Source of the DNA: a bacterium | Lineage (GTDB): Bacteria; Elusimicrobiota; Elusimicrobia; Elusimicrobiales; UBA9959 | NCBI GenBank assembly: GCA_021789695.1 | Contig: JAJYJH010000018.1 | Span: 1 to 39,235, forward strand | Direction of reading: 5' to 3' | Length of the DNA stretch: 39,235 nucleotides | Shown here: positions 7,880 to 16,506 of the stretch, piece by piece | Numbering within the stretch: the first letter of the stretch is position 1 | Layout: each line of letters begins with the position of its first letter | Notes under the pieces: model-generated | Databases searched by the model: none | Told to the model about the DNA's origin: nothing | The model's input: only the letters and a program-made list of their open reading frames with translations | Program-made: the position numbers and the translations under genes

Positions 7880-9310
7880 ATGACCAACATAGCCTGGGTG
7901 AAGGGCGCGGTGATATACCAGATCTTTCCGGACCGCTTCGCGCGGGCCAAAGCGCCGGGCATAGACGGCAGGTTCGAGGTCTGGGACAGCCCGGAAACTC
8001 CTGACGGCTTCAAGGGCGGAAATCTGAAGGGCGCCGAGGAAAGGCTGGACTACGTCAAGGAGCTCGGCGCAACGGCGGTCTACCTCAACCCCATCTTCGC
8101 CTCAGCCGCCAACCACCGCTACCACACCTACGACTACTACAGGGTGGACCCGGTGCTGGGGGGCGACGCGTCCTTTGCGTCCTTCCTGAAGGCCGCGCAC
8201 AGGCGCGGCATCCGGGTCATCCTCGACGGCGTCTTCAACCACGCGAGCCGCGGCTTCTTCCAGTTCAACCACCTGCTCGAGAACGGCGGGGCCTCTCCGT
8301 ACCGCGCCTGGTTCCACCCTCACGGTTTTCCGCTGAAGGCCTACAACCTGGCCCCGGGAGAGAAACCCAATTATTCCTGCTGGTGGAATCTGCCGGCGCT
8401 GCCCAAGTTCAACACGAAGAACCCCGAGGTGCGCCGCTTCATACTCGGCGTGGCCAGGTACTGGCTCGATAAGGGCATAGACGGCTGGCGGCTGGACGTG
8501 CCGCACGAGATAGACGACAACTCCTTCTGGCGGGAGTTCAGGCGCGTCTGCAAGGCCGTCAATCCGGGCTGCTACATCGTGGGCGAGATCTGGGGCGAGG
8601 CCAGAAGATGGCTTTCCGGAGACCAGTTCGACGCCGTGATGAACTACCAGCTGAGCGCCGCCTGCATCTCCTATTTCGGCGGGGAAAAACTCAGGCTAAG
8701 CCAGCCGTACGACGGGCGCTGGCTAAAGCCTTGCGGGCAGAAGAGATTCATCGCCGGCATAAAGGCCTTGCTGGCCCAGTACCCGCGCGCCGTAACGCTG
8801 GCTCAGATGAATATGCTCTCTAGCCACGACACAGACCGCCTGCTAGACACGTACGGCGGGGACGAGGCGCGCGTAAGGATGGCCGTGGTCTTCTCCTTCC
8901 TGTTCCCCGGCGCCGTAAACGTCTACTACGGCGACGAAATAGGCATGAGGGGCGTGCTGAACCGCGGCACCCGCGACGCGATGCCGTGGAGCAGGCGTAA
9001 GTTCTGGAACATGGGACTGCTGAAGCTGCACCGGGAGCTGGCGGCCCTGCGGCGGTCCAGCCCCGCGCTGCGGGAAGGTGATTTCGAGTTCATCGAGAAA
9101 CTCTGCGACGGGAAACTGCTGGCCTTCCGGCGCCGCTCCGAAGGCGAGATCGTCTCGGCTTTCATTAATAACGGGCCGGAACCCAGGGAGGCGCCGCTCG
9201 GGCGCGGGCTCGCCGGGCGCGGGCTCAGGCTCGCCGCCTCCGGCGTAAGGCTCGCCGCCTCCGGCGCCGGGATACTGTGCCTGCCGCCCGGAGGCTACGC
9301 TGTGCTCTGA
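7880..9310 (+). CDS. GH13 alpha-amylase family hydrolase (cyclomaltodextrinase/neopullulanase-like)
   Basis: Cleaves alpha-glucan bonds; likely cytoplasmic, because no signal peptide is seen. The 476-residue protein has the four GH13 regions: DGVFNHAS (I), GWRLDVPHEI with the nucleophile Asp (II), GEIWG with the acid/base Glu (III) and SSHDTDRLL with the stabilising Asp (IV). The opening VIYQIFPDRF and the loop GNLKGAEERLDYVKELG are common in maltogenic amylases and neopullulanases. The typical N-terminal starch-binding domain of those enzymes is absent. The C-terminal beta domain contains a short tandem repeat (RLAASGV then RLAASGA, preceded by two GRGL/AGRGL units), probably a local DNA duplication. 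AGGAAGGG precedes the ATG. Confidence 0.9.
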   Translation: MTNIAWVKGAVIYQIFPDRFARAKAPGIDGRFEVWDSPETPDGFKGGNLKGAEERLDYVKELGATAVYLNPIFASAANHRYHTYDYYRVDPVLGGDASFASFLKAAHRRGIRVILDGVFNHASRGFFQFNHLLENGGASPYRAWFHPHGFPLKAYNLAPGEKPNYSCWWNLPALPKFNTKNPEVRRFILGVARYWLDKGIDGWRLDVPHEIDDNSFWREFRRVCKAVNPGCYIVGEIWGEARRWLSGDQFDAVMNYQLSAACISYFGGEKLRLSQPYDGRWLKPCGQKRFIAGIKALLAQYPRAVTLAQMNMLSSHDTDRLLDTYGGDEARVRMAVVFSFLFPGAVNVYYGDEIGMRGVLNRGTRDAMPWSRRKFWNMGLLKLHRELAALRRSSPALREGDFEFIEKLCDGKLLAFRRRSEGEIVSAFINNGPEPREAPLGRGLAGRGLRLAASGVRLAASGAGILCLPPGGYAVL

Positions 9311-9882
9311 GGCGGCTTGGCGCCGGGAGCACCGCGTTTCAGGGCGCCAAGGGACGACAGAAAATCTTCGGAGTCCTCCGGGCTGAGTACGTAAAGCGTT
9401 TTATCCGTCCTCACCGAGACCAGGTCTCTGGTCCGGGTCGCGTAGAGCCTGAACTTCCCGAGCCTCCTGTTCCAGAACAGCCCGTAGTACCCGTAATACC
9501 CGGCGGTCCCCATCATCCGCAGGCTGCGGCGCAATAGGCCGTCCTCCACGCGGCCGAACTCCCTTATTTCGCGCAACGGCACCGTTATCGGCCTCATGGC
9601 CCTGTCGACTACCAGTTCCACGTCGTTGAGCAGGTAGCCGCGCGGCGCCAGTGCGCGGGCGACATAGGCGGTGACGGCCTCCAGCAGAACTACGACCAGC
9701 ATTATGGGCGGCAGGAGCCGGTTTATGCCCGACGGCGCCGGCCTGCAGCCCGCCGCCGTAAGATAACGCGAGCTGTACCGCAGAAAGAACAGCAGCGCCG
9801 GAGGAAACAGAAAGGCGGCGTAGACGACGCGAGTGGTTATGCGCAGCATCCTGTCCATTTCCGCCCTATAATATTTCTGCAT
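9295..9882 (-). CDS. Bacterial PH-domain-like membrane protein
   Basis: 195 residues from the ATG at 9882. The open frame extends further upstream but would run into the preceding gene. Two hydrophobic helices (about 18-34 and 56-76) are followed by a soluble region containing RPITVPLREIREFGRV, GYYGYYGLFW, FRLYATRTRDLVSVRTD and LSPEDSEDFL. That pattern matches bacterial PH-like domains (bPH type), which are membrane-associated and of unknown specific role. It starts 4 bp after the YkuD-like gene, so the two are surely co-transcribed. Its last 16 bp overlap the 3' end of the convergent amylase gene. Confidence 0.75.
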   Translation of the reverse strand: MQKYYRAEMDRMLRITTRVVYAAFLFPPALLFFLRYSSRYLTAAGCRPAPSGINRLLPPIMLVVVLLEAVTAYVARALAPRGYLLNDVELVVDRAMRPITVPLREIREFGRVEDGLLRRSLRMMGTAGYYGYYGLFWNRRLGKFRLYATRTRDLVSVRTDKTLYVLSPEDSEDFLSSLGALKRGAPGAKPPQSTA

Positions 9883-9886
9883 GGTT

Positions 9887-10897
9887 TTATTTCCCGCCAG
9901 CCGCCGGAGGCGCGGAAGGTAAACCGTCGAGCAGCGGGGTTTCCCGCACCAGCAGCTGCGTGCGGCGGCCCTTCCCGGACTGCTCGGAGATGAACCTGTT
10001 GAACAGCGCAAGACAGGCCGGGCGCAGTTTCAAGCAGCCGTCGGTGTCGCGCCAGCGGAAGTCCGCGGCTTCTGGCCTGCCGGCGTAAGCGGGGTCGGCG
10101 AGCCTGACCGGGTCTTCCCATAGGTCGGTGTGCACGGCGAAACCGTAGCGGCCGTAGGGACCGCTGTAGTACAGAGGATCGGCGGCCAACTGGCGCGCGC
10201 GCACGGAGCCTGGCTCCGGAGCTGGCTGCCCGGCGGTCCTGTCGAAGACGGGAATCCCTTCCCCCTGCGTACCAGCCTGGGAATCGGCCGCCCACACCAG
10301 GTCCACCGGCATCAGATCGTAGCCGGGCGGGTACCAATCCTCCCAGACCCCGGAAAAGCGCCGCTTCCCTTTTAGCGCCCCCTCCGGCCGGGCCGTAAGG
10401 GCAAGCACACGCGGCTCCGGCTTGCCTAGCACCTGTATGTCGTAGCTCACGGGCGAGATGTTCGTCAGGTCGTAAACTCCCGGTATGGTGGCCCCGTCCG
10501 GCTCGTCTTCCGGCGCGTAATAGATGGTAGTCCCGCCTATCATCCCAACCACCCAGCGCAGCCGCGGCGCGGGAGAGGTAAGCCCGCGGCCGAGCGCCTC
10601 GCATTGCCAGACCCCGGCCCTGTCGCCGCCCTCTATCTCGAAGCTGAGCACCCCGGCCCCCGAACGGTCGCGCGGCAACAGCAGCACCGCCCGGGAGACC
10701 TTGCCGCCAGGACCTTTGATGCCGTCCAGCCCCAGCGTCTTCCTCTTGGCCCGCAAGCCGGCGGTCAACTCCACAAGCGCCGGTCTTGAAACCGGGATGT
10801 AGGCCGGGACCAGCGACTCCGGAACGAATCCGGGAGGCCCGCCCGCGACGGCGCGGGGAGTCAAAGCAAAAAACAATATCAGGGCTTTCCTTATCAT
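9887..10897 (-). CDS. Secreted L,D-transpeptidase-like (YkuD) protein
   Basis: 336 residues with a signal peptide (about 1-18, MIRKALILFFALTPRAVAG), so exported to the periplasm. The stretch YGRYGFAVHTDLWED followed about 35 residues later by WRDTDGCLKLRP resembles the YkuD active site (His, then S/T-x-G-C-x-R/K), with the catalytic Cys in TDGC. YkuD enzymes form 3-3 peptidoglycan crosslinks or tether proteins to the cell wall. The rest is poorly recognisable, and the domain call rests mainly on these two blocks. It is paired with the downstream PH-like membrane gene. Confidence 0.65.
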   Translation of the reverse strand: MIRKALILFFALTPRAVAGGPPGFVPESLVPAYIPVSRPALVELTAGLRAKRKTLGLDGIKGPGGKVSRAVLLLPRDRSGAGVLSFEIEGGDRAGVWQCEALGRGLTSPAPRLRWVVGMIGGTTIYYAPEDEPDGATIPGVYDLTNISPVSYDIQVLGKPEPRVLALTARPEGALKGKRRFSGVWEDWYPPGYDLMPVDLVWAADSQAGTQGEGIPVFDRTAGQPAPEPGSVRARQLAADPLYYSGPYGRYGFAVHTDLWEDPVRLADPAYAGRPEAADFRWRDTDGCLKLRPACLALFNRFISEQSGKGRRTQLLVRETPLLDGLPSAPPAAGGK

Positions 10898-10936
10898 GGA
10901 TCTTTTATGGAACGGGCGCAGCGCCCCCAGGGAAAG

Positions 10937-10968
10937 GAACGCCCGGCGCTTTCCGGCGCCGGGCGTTC
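10937..10968 (-). terminator. Strong hairpin between two minus-strand genes
   Basis: Thirteen-bp perfect stem (10937-10949 with 10956-10968) and a 6-nt loop, downstream of the small secreted protein gene. There is only a weak pyrimidine tract (TTCCTTTCCC on the minus strand), so it may be a terminator or an mRNA-stabilising structure. Confidence 0.55.
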
Positions 10969-10987
10969 TGTAGCCGCGTTCAGGCTA

Positions 10988-11425
10988 TTACTTCTTGTGC
11001 TCGGCTTTGTGCTCGGCTTTGTGCTCGACTTTGTGCTTCCTGGGGTGGTCCTTCCTCCACTGCTCCAGTTCGGCCTTGTTGGCCTTCCTAAGCTCCTCGA
11101 AGGCTTTGCGCTGCTCTGCCCTCTTTGCCGCCATAGCCTTCCGGACCTCGGCCTTGGATTTGCCCTTGAGGGACTGGCGCAGGGTCTTCATCTCGTCTAT
11201 CTGCTGCTTACGCAGCTCGGCCACGGCGCTTATGTGCTTCTTGCGCAACTCGGCGAACGTCATGGGCTTGGCCGGGGCAACGGGCTGGGCCTGGACGGCG
11301 GCCGGCAGGGCCGGGGTGGCTGGCTGGGCCTGGACGGCGGCCGGCTGGGCCGGGGCGGTATTGCTCTGCGCGCCGGCTACGGCGGCAAAGCAGGTCACCA
11401 TTACGATTGCTGCTATGGTCTTCAT
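10988..11425 (-). CDS. Small secreted, Lys/Glu-rich coiled-coil protein of unknown function
   Basis: 145 residues. A signal peptide (1-19, ending AAVAGAQ) is followed by a Pro/Ala/Gln-rich linker in which PAAVQAQP occurs twice. A long charged helix (about 55-125: AELRKKH, AELRKQQ, EELRKAN) is likely a coiled coil. The tail is built of a repeated HKAE/HKVE unit ending in HKK. The tail DNA is a 12-bp tandem repeat (about 10994-11037), prone to copy-number change. It weakly recalls small periplasmic helical chaperones or metal-binding resistance proteins, but no family was recognised. Confidence 0.7.
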   Translation of the reverse strand: MKTIAAIVMVTCFAAVAGAQSNTAPAQPAAVQAQPATPALPAAVQAQPVAPAKPMTFAELRKKHISAVAELRKQQIDEMKTLRQSLKGKSKAEVRKAMAAKRAEQRKAFEELRKANKAELEQWRKDHPRKHKVEHKAEHKAEHKK

Positions 11426-11580
11426 TATGTGTTTTTTCTCCTATAATGCGGCTATCGCCGCGAAACCTGTCTTTACAACCCCAAAATTTTAGCAAATTCC
11501 GCGGCGAAAAAATCGGGTTATGGACCACAGCTTGACTAGACCCGCCGACTCTTTAGAGAATATGGTAAGCGTGCCTGGCT

Positions 11581-11910
11581 ATGCCTGAAGAGACCTTTAT
11601 AGAAAGACAGGAAGAAAGCCTTTCCCTTCACATCTTCTCCGTTTCCGCGGGGATGGTGGGCGTCTGCTTCACTGTGATAGGCATAATAAACCTGATCTCC
11701 ACCCTGCGCAGGGCCGAGACCATGGCCGACGATATAACGGCGATGGACGCCGCGCTGTTCCTGGCCGCCTGCGGCCTCTCCTATGCGGCTATCAAGACAA
11801 GGGACCGGCGGCGCCGGCTCAAGCTGGAGCGCCTGGCCGACGCGACTTTCCTGGGCGGCCTGGGGTTTATGGTCGTCATCTGCGTTTTTATAGTCTACAA
11901 GCTGATTTGA
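11581..11910 (+). CDS. Small membrane protein of unknown function
   Basis: 109 residues with three predicted membrane segments (about 17-40, 54-72 and 89-108) and a basic loop (KTRDRRRRLKLER) between the second and third. No family recognised. No Shine-Dalgarno precedes the ATG. TTGACT at 11532-11537 with TAGAGA at 11554-11559 (16-bp spacer) could be its promoter, giving a leader of only about 15 nt. It ends 3 bp before the stop of the convergent eamA-like gene. Confidence 0.65.
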   Translation: MPEETFIERQEESLSLHIFSVSAGMVGVCFTVIGIINLISTLRRAETMADDITAMDAALFLAACGLSYAAIKTRDRRRRLKLERLADATFLGGLGFMVVICVFIVYKLI

Positions 11911-11913
11911 GCC

Positions 11914-12789
11914 TCAAAACAGCAAGGTCATGCCCGCCAGGAAAAAGAGGAACGCCGCGGCCAGGTAACGGGAAGGCGCCCTGCGCTCGAGAACGCATTC
12001 AAAAACGGAAGCGAAGATTGTACCGGTGATCGCTATGCCGCTCACCGCCGCCAGCGCCCCGGCGTAGCGTATAGCGTTCAGGTAAAACATCAGCGACAGA
12101 TAGGTCCCCGCCACCGAGCCGGCCGTTATCCACAGCAGGCCGGAGCGGCCAAGCCTCCCGAAGCCCTCCCTGAACCCGAACGGCCTGACCGCCGAGATGC
12201 CGGCGAACAGCAGCAGAGCTCCGGCCGCGCGGTAGAGGTTGCCCTCCGTGGTGCTGATTCCGGGGCTGCCGTCGAAGGCGCAGCGCGTGATTAGCACCCC
12301 TATCCCGTCGAACGCCACCCCGCCCAGCGCGTAGAGGCTGGCCCTCACGTTCCAGTGCCCATGCTTCCTGAACGACTCCAGCGAGAAGATATAGAGGCAG
12401 ACTATAAAGAACAGGATCGCGTAGACCTTTCGCAGGTCCAGCGCCTGGCCAAACGCGAAATAGCTGACTGTTCCTATTACAAGCGGCTGGAAGCCGAAGA
12501 GCATCATTGTGCGGCCCGGCCCCATTAGCGCGAAGGCCTTGATGATCAACAGGTCGGCCAGGCCCAGCCCGATTATGCCGGACAGCATAAAGAGCGCCGC
12601 GTATCCCGGCTGGATATGGTGGAAGCCGCCCTGGACCAGTATGGTGGCTGCGAAAAGCAGGGCCGCCACGATAGCCTTGAAGCTGTTGACCCACATGGCG
12701 GAGATGCGCCGCGCGTAGTGAGTGAGGAACTGCACTCCCACTGCGAAGCTCAGGTTCGCCGCCAGCGCGTAGATATAGGGGTTTTCCAT
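11914..12789 (-). CDS. EamA/DMT-superfamily transporter
   Basis: 291 residues with about ten hydrophobic helices in two repeats of five, the fold of drug/metabolite transporters of the EamA type. FGFQPLVIGTVSYFAFGQ in the first half and AITGTIFASVFECVLERR in the second are typical end-of-repeat segments. The substrate cannot be inferred. TATAAT on the minus strand at 12813-12818, about 25 bp before the ATG, is a plausible -10. Its neighbour on the other side, the radical-SAM gene, is divergent. Confidence 0.85.
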   Translation of the reverse strand: MENPYIYALAANLSFAVGVQFLTHYARRISAMWVNSFKAIVAALLFAATILVQGGFHHIQPGYAALFMLSGIIGLGLADLLIIKAFALMGPGRTMMLFGFQPLVIGTVSYFAFGQALDLRKVYAILFFIVCLYIFSLESFRKHGHWNVRASLYALGGVAFDGIGVLITRCAFDGSPGISTTEGNLYRAAGALLLFAGISAVRPFGFREGFGRLGRSGLLWITAGSVAGTYLSLMFYLNAIRYAGALAAVSGIAITGTIFASVFECVLERRAPSRYLAAAFLFFLAGMTLLF

Positions 12790-12909
12790 CGTCCGGCCCC
12801 GGGCCTGAGAATATTATAGGAATTAGCCGGCCCACGCCCCTATTTTCGTCAAAAGAACGCCTCAGGCAACGCGACAGACGGTTGTCGGGTTGATGTGCTA
12901 TGCTTTGGC

Positions 12910-14187
12910 ATGGACCTGCAGCGAAAACTGGAGATACTGGCCGATTCCGCCAAGTACGACGCCTCCTGCGCCTCCAGCGGCTCCGACCGCGGCGGCCGCG
13001 GCGCAGGCGCCGCACATATCAGCGGCGTCTGCCACAGCTGGACCGCGGACGGCCGCTGTGTGTCGCTGCTCAAGGTCCTGATGACCAACGAATGCGTTTA
13101 CGACTGCGCCTACTGCGTCAATCGCCGCTCCAACGACGTACCGCGCGCCAGCCTGACGCCCGACGAAATAGCCTCCCTCGCGTTCGAGTTCTACAAGCGC
13201 AACTATATCGAAGGCCTTTTTTTAAGCTCCGGCATAGCCGGCTCCCCGGACCGCACCATGGAGCTTCTGCTGGAGGCGGTACGCAAGTTGCGCCGGGAGT
13301 TCCGCTTCAACGGCTACGTGCACCTGAAGGTGATCCCGGGCGCGGACCGGACGCTGATAGATCAGGCTGGCCTGTGGGCGGACAGGGTGAGCGTTAACAT
13401 AGAGCTCCCCACCGACAAGAGCCTGCGGCTGCTGGCCCCCGGCAAGACCAAGGAGACCGTACTCGGGCCCATGGACCGCCTGGCCGGCCGGATCGCGGCC
13501 TACAGGGACGAACGCCGTTCCATAAAGAGCGCCCCGGCCTACGCCCCCGCCGGACAAAGCACGCAGCTAATCATAGGGGCCACTCCGGAAACGGACCTGG
13601 AGATAATGAAGCTGAGCGAGGCGCTCTACGGCAAAATGAGGCTGAAGCGCGTCTATTATTCCGCCTTCGTGCCGGTGTCCAGGGACAGCCGGCTGCCCGC
13701 GCTAGCCGAGCCACCGCTCTTGCGCGAGCACCGCCTCTACCAGGCCGACTGGCTGCTGCGCTTTTACGGCTTCACCGCGGACGAGCTGCTGGACGAAAAG
13801 CACCCGGAGCTTGATCTTGCCTTCGACCCTAAGACCGTCTGGGCGCTCAACAACCTGGAGAGGTTCCCGCTCGAAGTTAACACGGCCGACTACGAGGCGC
13901 TGCTGCGGGTGCCAGGCATAGGAGTGACTTCCGCCAGGCGCATCCTGCGCGCCCGCCGCGCCGGGACTCTTAAGCTGGACGACCTAAAGAAGCTGGGGGT
14001 GGTGATGAAGCGGGCGGTCTATTTTGTCACGGCCGCCGGCAAGTACGCCGGCATAAAAAAGGAGAGCGGGGAGGCTATAAAAGTAAAGCTGCTGGAACAC
14101 AAGAACCCCAACGGCCAGCTGGACCTTTTCGGCCGGCTGGAACTGGCGAAGGAGGGCCTGGCGGCAACCGTCACCGGTCAGCTGTAA
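12910..14187 (+). CDS. Radical SAM protein, putative DNA modification/repair type
   Basis: 425 residues from ATG 12910 (MDLQRKLEIL); ATG 12895 is the longer alternative. The radical-SAM cluster ligands are in NECVYDCAYCVNR (CX3CX2C, about residue 65). A helix-hairpin-helix near the C-terminus (LLRVPGIGVTSARRILRARR) suggests nucleic-acid binding. This matches the radical-SAM family named putative DNA modification/repair protein, which occurs beside a DUF4130 protein exactly as here. The biochemical reaction is unknown. No Shine-Dalgarno is seen, but an extended -10 (TGCTATGCT, 12896-12904) sits 5 bp before the ATG, so the mRNA may be leaderless. It lies 25 bp upstream of its partner. Confidence 0.88.
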   Translation: MDLQRKLEILADSAKYDASCASSGSDRGGRGAGAAHISGVCHSWTADGRCVSLLKVLMTNECVYDCAYCVNRRSNDVPRASLTPDEIASLAFEFYKRNYIEGLFLSSGIAGSPDRTMELLLEAVRKLRREFRFNGYVHLKVIPGADRTLIDQAGLWADRVSVNIELPTDKSLRLLAPGKTKETVLGPMDRLAGRIAAYRDERRSIKSAPAYAPAGQSTQLIIGATPETDLEIMKLSEALYGKMRLKRVYYSAFVPVSRDSRLPALAEPPLLREHRLYQADWLLRFYGFTADELLDEKHPELDLAFDPKTVWALNNLERFPLEVNTADYEALLRVPGIGVTSARRILRARRAGTLKLDDLKKLGVVMKRAVYFVTAAGKYAGIKKESGEAIKVKLLEHKNPNGQLDLFGRLELAKEGLAATVTGQL

Positions 14188-14212
14188 CAGGCGCCGGCCG
14201 ACGACCGCGGCT

Positions 14213-14959
14213 ATGAGGAGATATCTTCACGACGGCAGTTTTACCGGCTTCCTTACCGCGCTGGCACTGGCGCTGGAGCGCGGCGGCGCGGACTGCGCCA
14301 TAGCGCCGCAAAGGGCGGCCGGCGGCGCGTCGGAGCCGGAACTTTTTGCGGAATACATCAGCGCCGGCTCCGACCCTGGGAGGGCCGCGGCCATGCGGGA
14401 ACTATTCGAGAGGCGCGGCTCCGCGGGAAGCTGGCGCCACGCCAGGTATGCCTTCCTCTCCGAAAACCCCGGTTCCGGCACGGCTCTCCTCGCCTACGCG
14501 CGGCTGCTGCTGGAGAAGGGCCCGGCCGCAGACGATATGCTGGCCGACGGCAGGGTACGGAGGGTCCACGCCCTCTCCGCCGCGGTGGGAGGCGAGGCCC
14601 ATATGTTCAAGGGCTTCGTGCGCTTCACCGAACTGGCGGACGGCGCGCTCTACTCCCGCATAGAGCCAGAGCACAATATCCTGCCGCTGATAACCGGCCA
14701 CTTCCGGGCCCGCCTCGGCGGCTTCAACTGGGTCATCCACGACGCGCGCCGCACCAGCGCGGCCCTCTACTTCAAGGGCAGGCTGGTAATCGCCCCCCTG
14801 GAGAAGGCCCGGCTGGAAGAGGATGCCGGGGAAGCGCTGGTGCGGGAGCTGTGGAAGCATTTCTTCCGGACTGCCGCTATAAAAGAAAGGGAGAACCCGC
14901 AGCTGCAGCGGCGCAACGTACCGCTGAAATACCGCAAGAACCTCACCGAATTCGGCTGA
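14213..14959 (+). CDS. DUF4130 / probable DNA metabolism protein, partner of the radical SAM gene
   Basis: 248 residues of the TIGR03915-type family known as the companion of the radical-SAM protein encoded just upstream. Recognisable blocks are the start RRYLHDGSFTGFLTALALAL, the central HMFKGFVRFTELADG, EPEHNILPLITGHFRARL, and the C-terminal QRRNVPLKYRKNLTEF. In many genomes this protein is fused to a uracil-DNA-glycosylase-like domain. Here it ends without one, and no glycosylase gene is nearby. No reaction is established. Confidence 0.87.
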   Translation: MRRYLHDGSFTGFLTALALALERGGADCAIAPQRAAGGASEPELFAEYISAGSDPGRAAAMRELFERRGSAGSWRHARYAFLSENPGSGTALLAYARLLLEKGPAADDMLADGRVRRVHALSAAVGGEAHMFKGFVRFTELADGALYSRIEPEHNILPLITGHFRARLGGFNWVIHDARRTSAALYFKGRLVIAPLEKARLEEDAGEALVRELWKHFFRTAAIKERENPQLQRRNVPLKYRKNLTEFG

Positions 14960-14971
14960 GAGGGCCGGGCA

Positions 14972-14992
14972 GACCCTGACGGGTCACTTTTT
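14972..14992 (+). terminator. Short terminator after the radical SAM/DUF4130 operon
   Basis: GACCC and GGGTC (14972-14976 with 14981-14985) close a 4-nt loop, followed by AC and five T. It lies across the 3' end of the convergent coaD gene. Confidence 0.5.
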
Positions 14993-15466
14993 CCTGCCGG
15001 CTATGGCCCTGGCCACGTGCGGGGGCACAAGCTTGGAGACGTCGCCCTTGAAATGGGCTATATCGCGCACCACGCTGGAAGACAGGTAGGTGTAGCGCTG
15101 ACGCGGCATGAAGAAGACGGTCTCCACATCGGGGTAGAGCGTGCGGTTGACCGCCGCTATCTGGAACTCGTACTCCAGGTCGGAGATGGCCCGCAGTCCC
15201 CTTATGACCACGCTGGTCTTCTTCTTCTTCACGAAATCCACCAGCAGCCCCTCGAAGCAGTCCACGCTGACGTTCTTCTTGTCCTTCAGGGCCGTCCTGA
15301 GCATAGCCACCCGCTCTTCCATCGTAAACATGTGCTTTTTGGCGCTGTGCACGAAGACGCTCACTATGACATGGTCGAAGATCTTCGCGGCTCGGTCTAT
15401 GATATCCAGGTGCCCGTAGGTGACCGGATCGAAGCTGCCGGGGTAAACAGCAATCCTATTTTTCAT
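14984..15466 (-). CDS. coaD: Phosphopantetheine adenylyltransferase
   Basis: Transfers AMP from ATP to 4'-phosphopantetheine, the penultimate step of coenzyme A synthesis. The 160-residue length is standard. The nucleotidyltransferase motif PGSFDPVTYGHLDII (T-x-G-H) is at the N-terminus. VIRGLRAISDLEYEFQIAAVNR and the C-terminal YLSSSVVRDIA (the S-S-x-x-R motif) are in place. It is encoded alone, convergent with the DUF4130 gene and divergent from the WG-repeat gene. Confidence 0.96.
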   Translation of the reverse strand: MKNRIAVYPGSFDPVTYGHLDIIDRAAKIFDHVIVSVFVHSAKKHMFTMEERVAMLRTALKDKKNVSVDCFEGLLVDFVKKKKTSVVIRGLRAISDLEYEFQIAAVNRTLYPDVETVFFMPRQRYTYLSSSVVRDIAHFKGDVSKLVPPHVARAIAGRKK

Positions 15467-15529
15467 TTAAGGGCATTATACAAATTTCACTTCGAGACGG
15501 CGGCTGCGTCAAAGTTGTATCATTAGTGC

Positions 15530-16489
15530 ATGAGGAAACTGCTATTTCTTATGGCCCTGTCCCTCTGCCTGCCCGCGGCGGCCCAGGACCTTATACCCTT
15601 CAATTCCCACGGCAAATGGGGCTTCGCGGCGCCTGGCGGCCGCGTGCGCATACGCCCGCGCTATGATTACGCCGAGCCCTTCAGCGAGGGGCGGGCGCTG
15701 GTCCTGGAAGGCGGCAGGTACGGTTTTATAGATAAAAATGGCAAGGTGGCGATCTGGCCGAGGTTCCAGTCGGCCGCCGCCTTCAGCGGGGGCTGCGCGC
15801 CGGTAGAGAGCCGCGGGCAGTGGGGCTGCGTGGACAGGGACGGCCATCCCGTGGTGCCTTTCCAGTACGACAAACTGCTCCAGTTCTCCGAAGGCGCCGC
15901 CCCCGCCGAAAAGGACGGCCGCTGGGGCCTGCTGCTGGCCGGCTCAGGCAAATTCATAGCCGGGAACTACGAGGAAGTCTATCCGCCCAGCGAAGGCCTG
16001 GCGCGCGTGCGCGTTAAAGGCAAGTACGGCTATATAGACCTTTCCGGCAGGGAGGTCCTGCCTCCAGTTTACGAGGAAGCCTTCCCCTTCAGCGGCGGCC
16101 ACGCCACCGCAAAGATGGGAGACAGGTACGGCTTCATAGACCGCAAGGCTCTCACCCTTAAGTTCCGGCCGTTCATCCTGATAGGCCCCTACAGCGGGGG
16201 GCTCGCTCACGCCCAGTCCCTCAAGGACGGCAACCACTGCGGCTACATAGACCTGGAGGGCAGGCAGATCATCCCCGCCTCTTTCGCCATGTGCGCGGCT
16301 TTCGACGAAGGCCTGGCCCCGGTGCTGCCGGACCTCAAGGGCAAATGGGGCTACATCGACAGGAACGGCAAGGTGGTCATCGGCTTCCGGTACGACAGGG
16401 CCGACGGCTTCCGCGACGGCCTGGCCAAGGTAGCGCGCGGAGGCCGCTCCTTCTATATCGACCACAGCGGGCACGAATACGTAAGGTAG
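15530..16489 (+). CDS. Secreted WG-repeat protein
   Basis: 319 residues with a signal peptide (1-18, ending PAAAQ). The rest is an array of about seven WG (beta-hairpin) repeats: GKWGFAAPGG, GRYGFIDKNGK, GQWGCVDRDG, GRWGLLLAG, GKYGYIDLSGR, DRYGFIDRK and GKWGYIDRNGK, each followed by a Pro-x-x-Tyr-type strand. Such proteins are thought to be extracytoplasmic interaction modules; no partner can be named. The repeats keep similar spacing (about 45 residues), which suggests expansion by internal duplication. Confidence 0.9.
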   Translation: MRKLLFLMALSLCLPAAAQDLIPFNSHGKWGFAAPGGRVRIRPRYDYAEPFSEGRALVLEGGRYGFIDKNGKVAIWPRFQSAAAFSGGCAPVESRGQWGCVDRDGHPVVPFQYDKLLQFSEGAAPAEKDGRWGLLLAGSGKFIAGNYEEVYPPSEGLARVRVKGKYGYIDLSGREVLPPVYEEAFPFSGGHATAKMGDRYGFIDRKALTLKFRPFILIGPYSGGLAHAQSLKDGNHCGYIDLEGRQIIPASFAMCAAFDEGLAPVLPDLKGKWGYIDRNGKVVIGFRYDRADGFRDGLAKVARGGRSFYIDHSGHEYVR

Positions 16490-16506
16490 AAAAACGGCGC
16501 TTTCCC

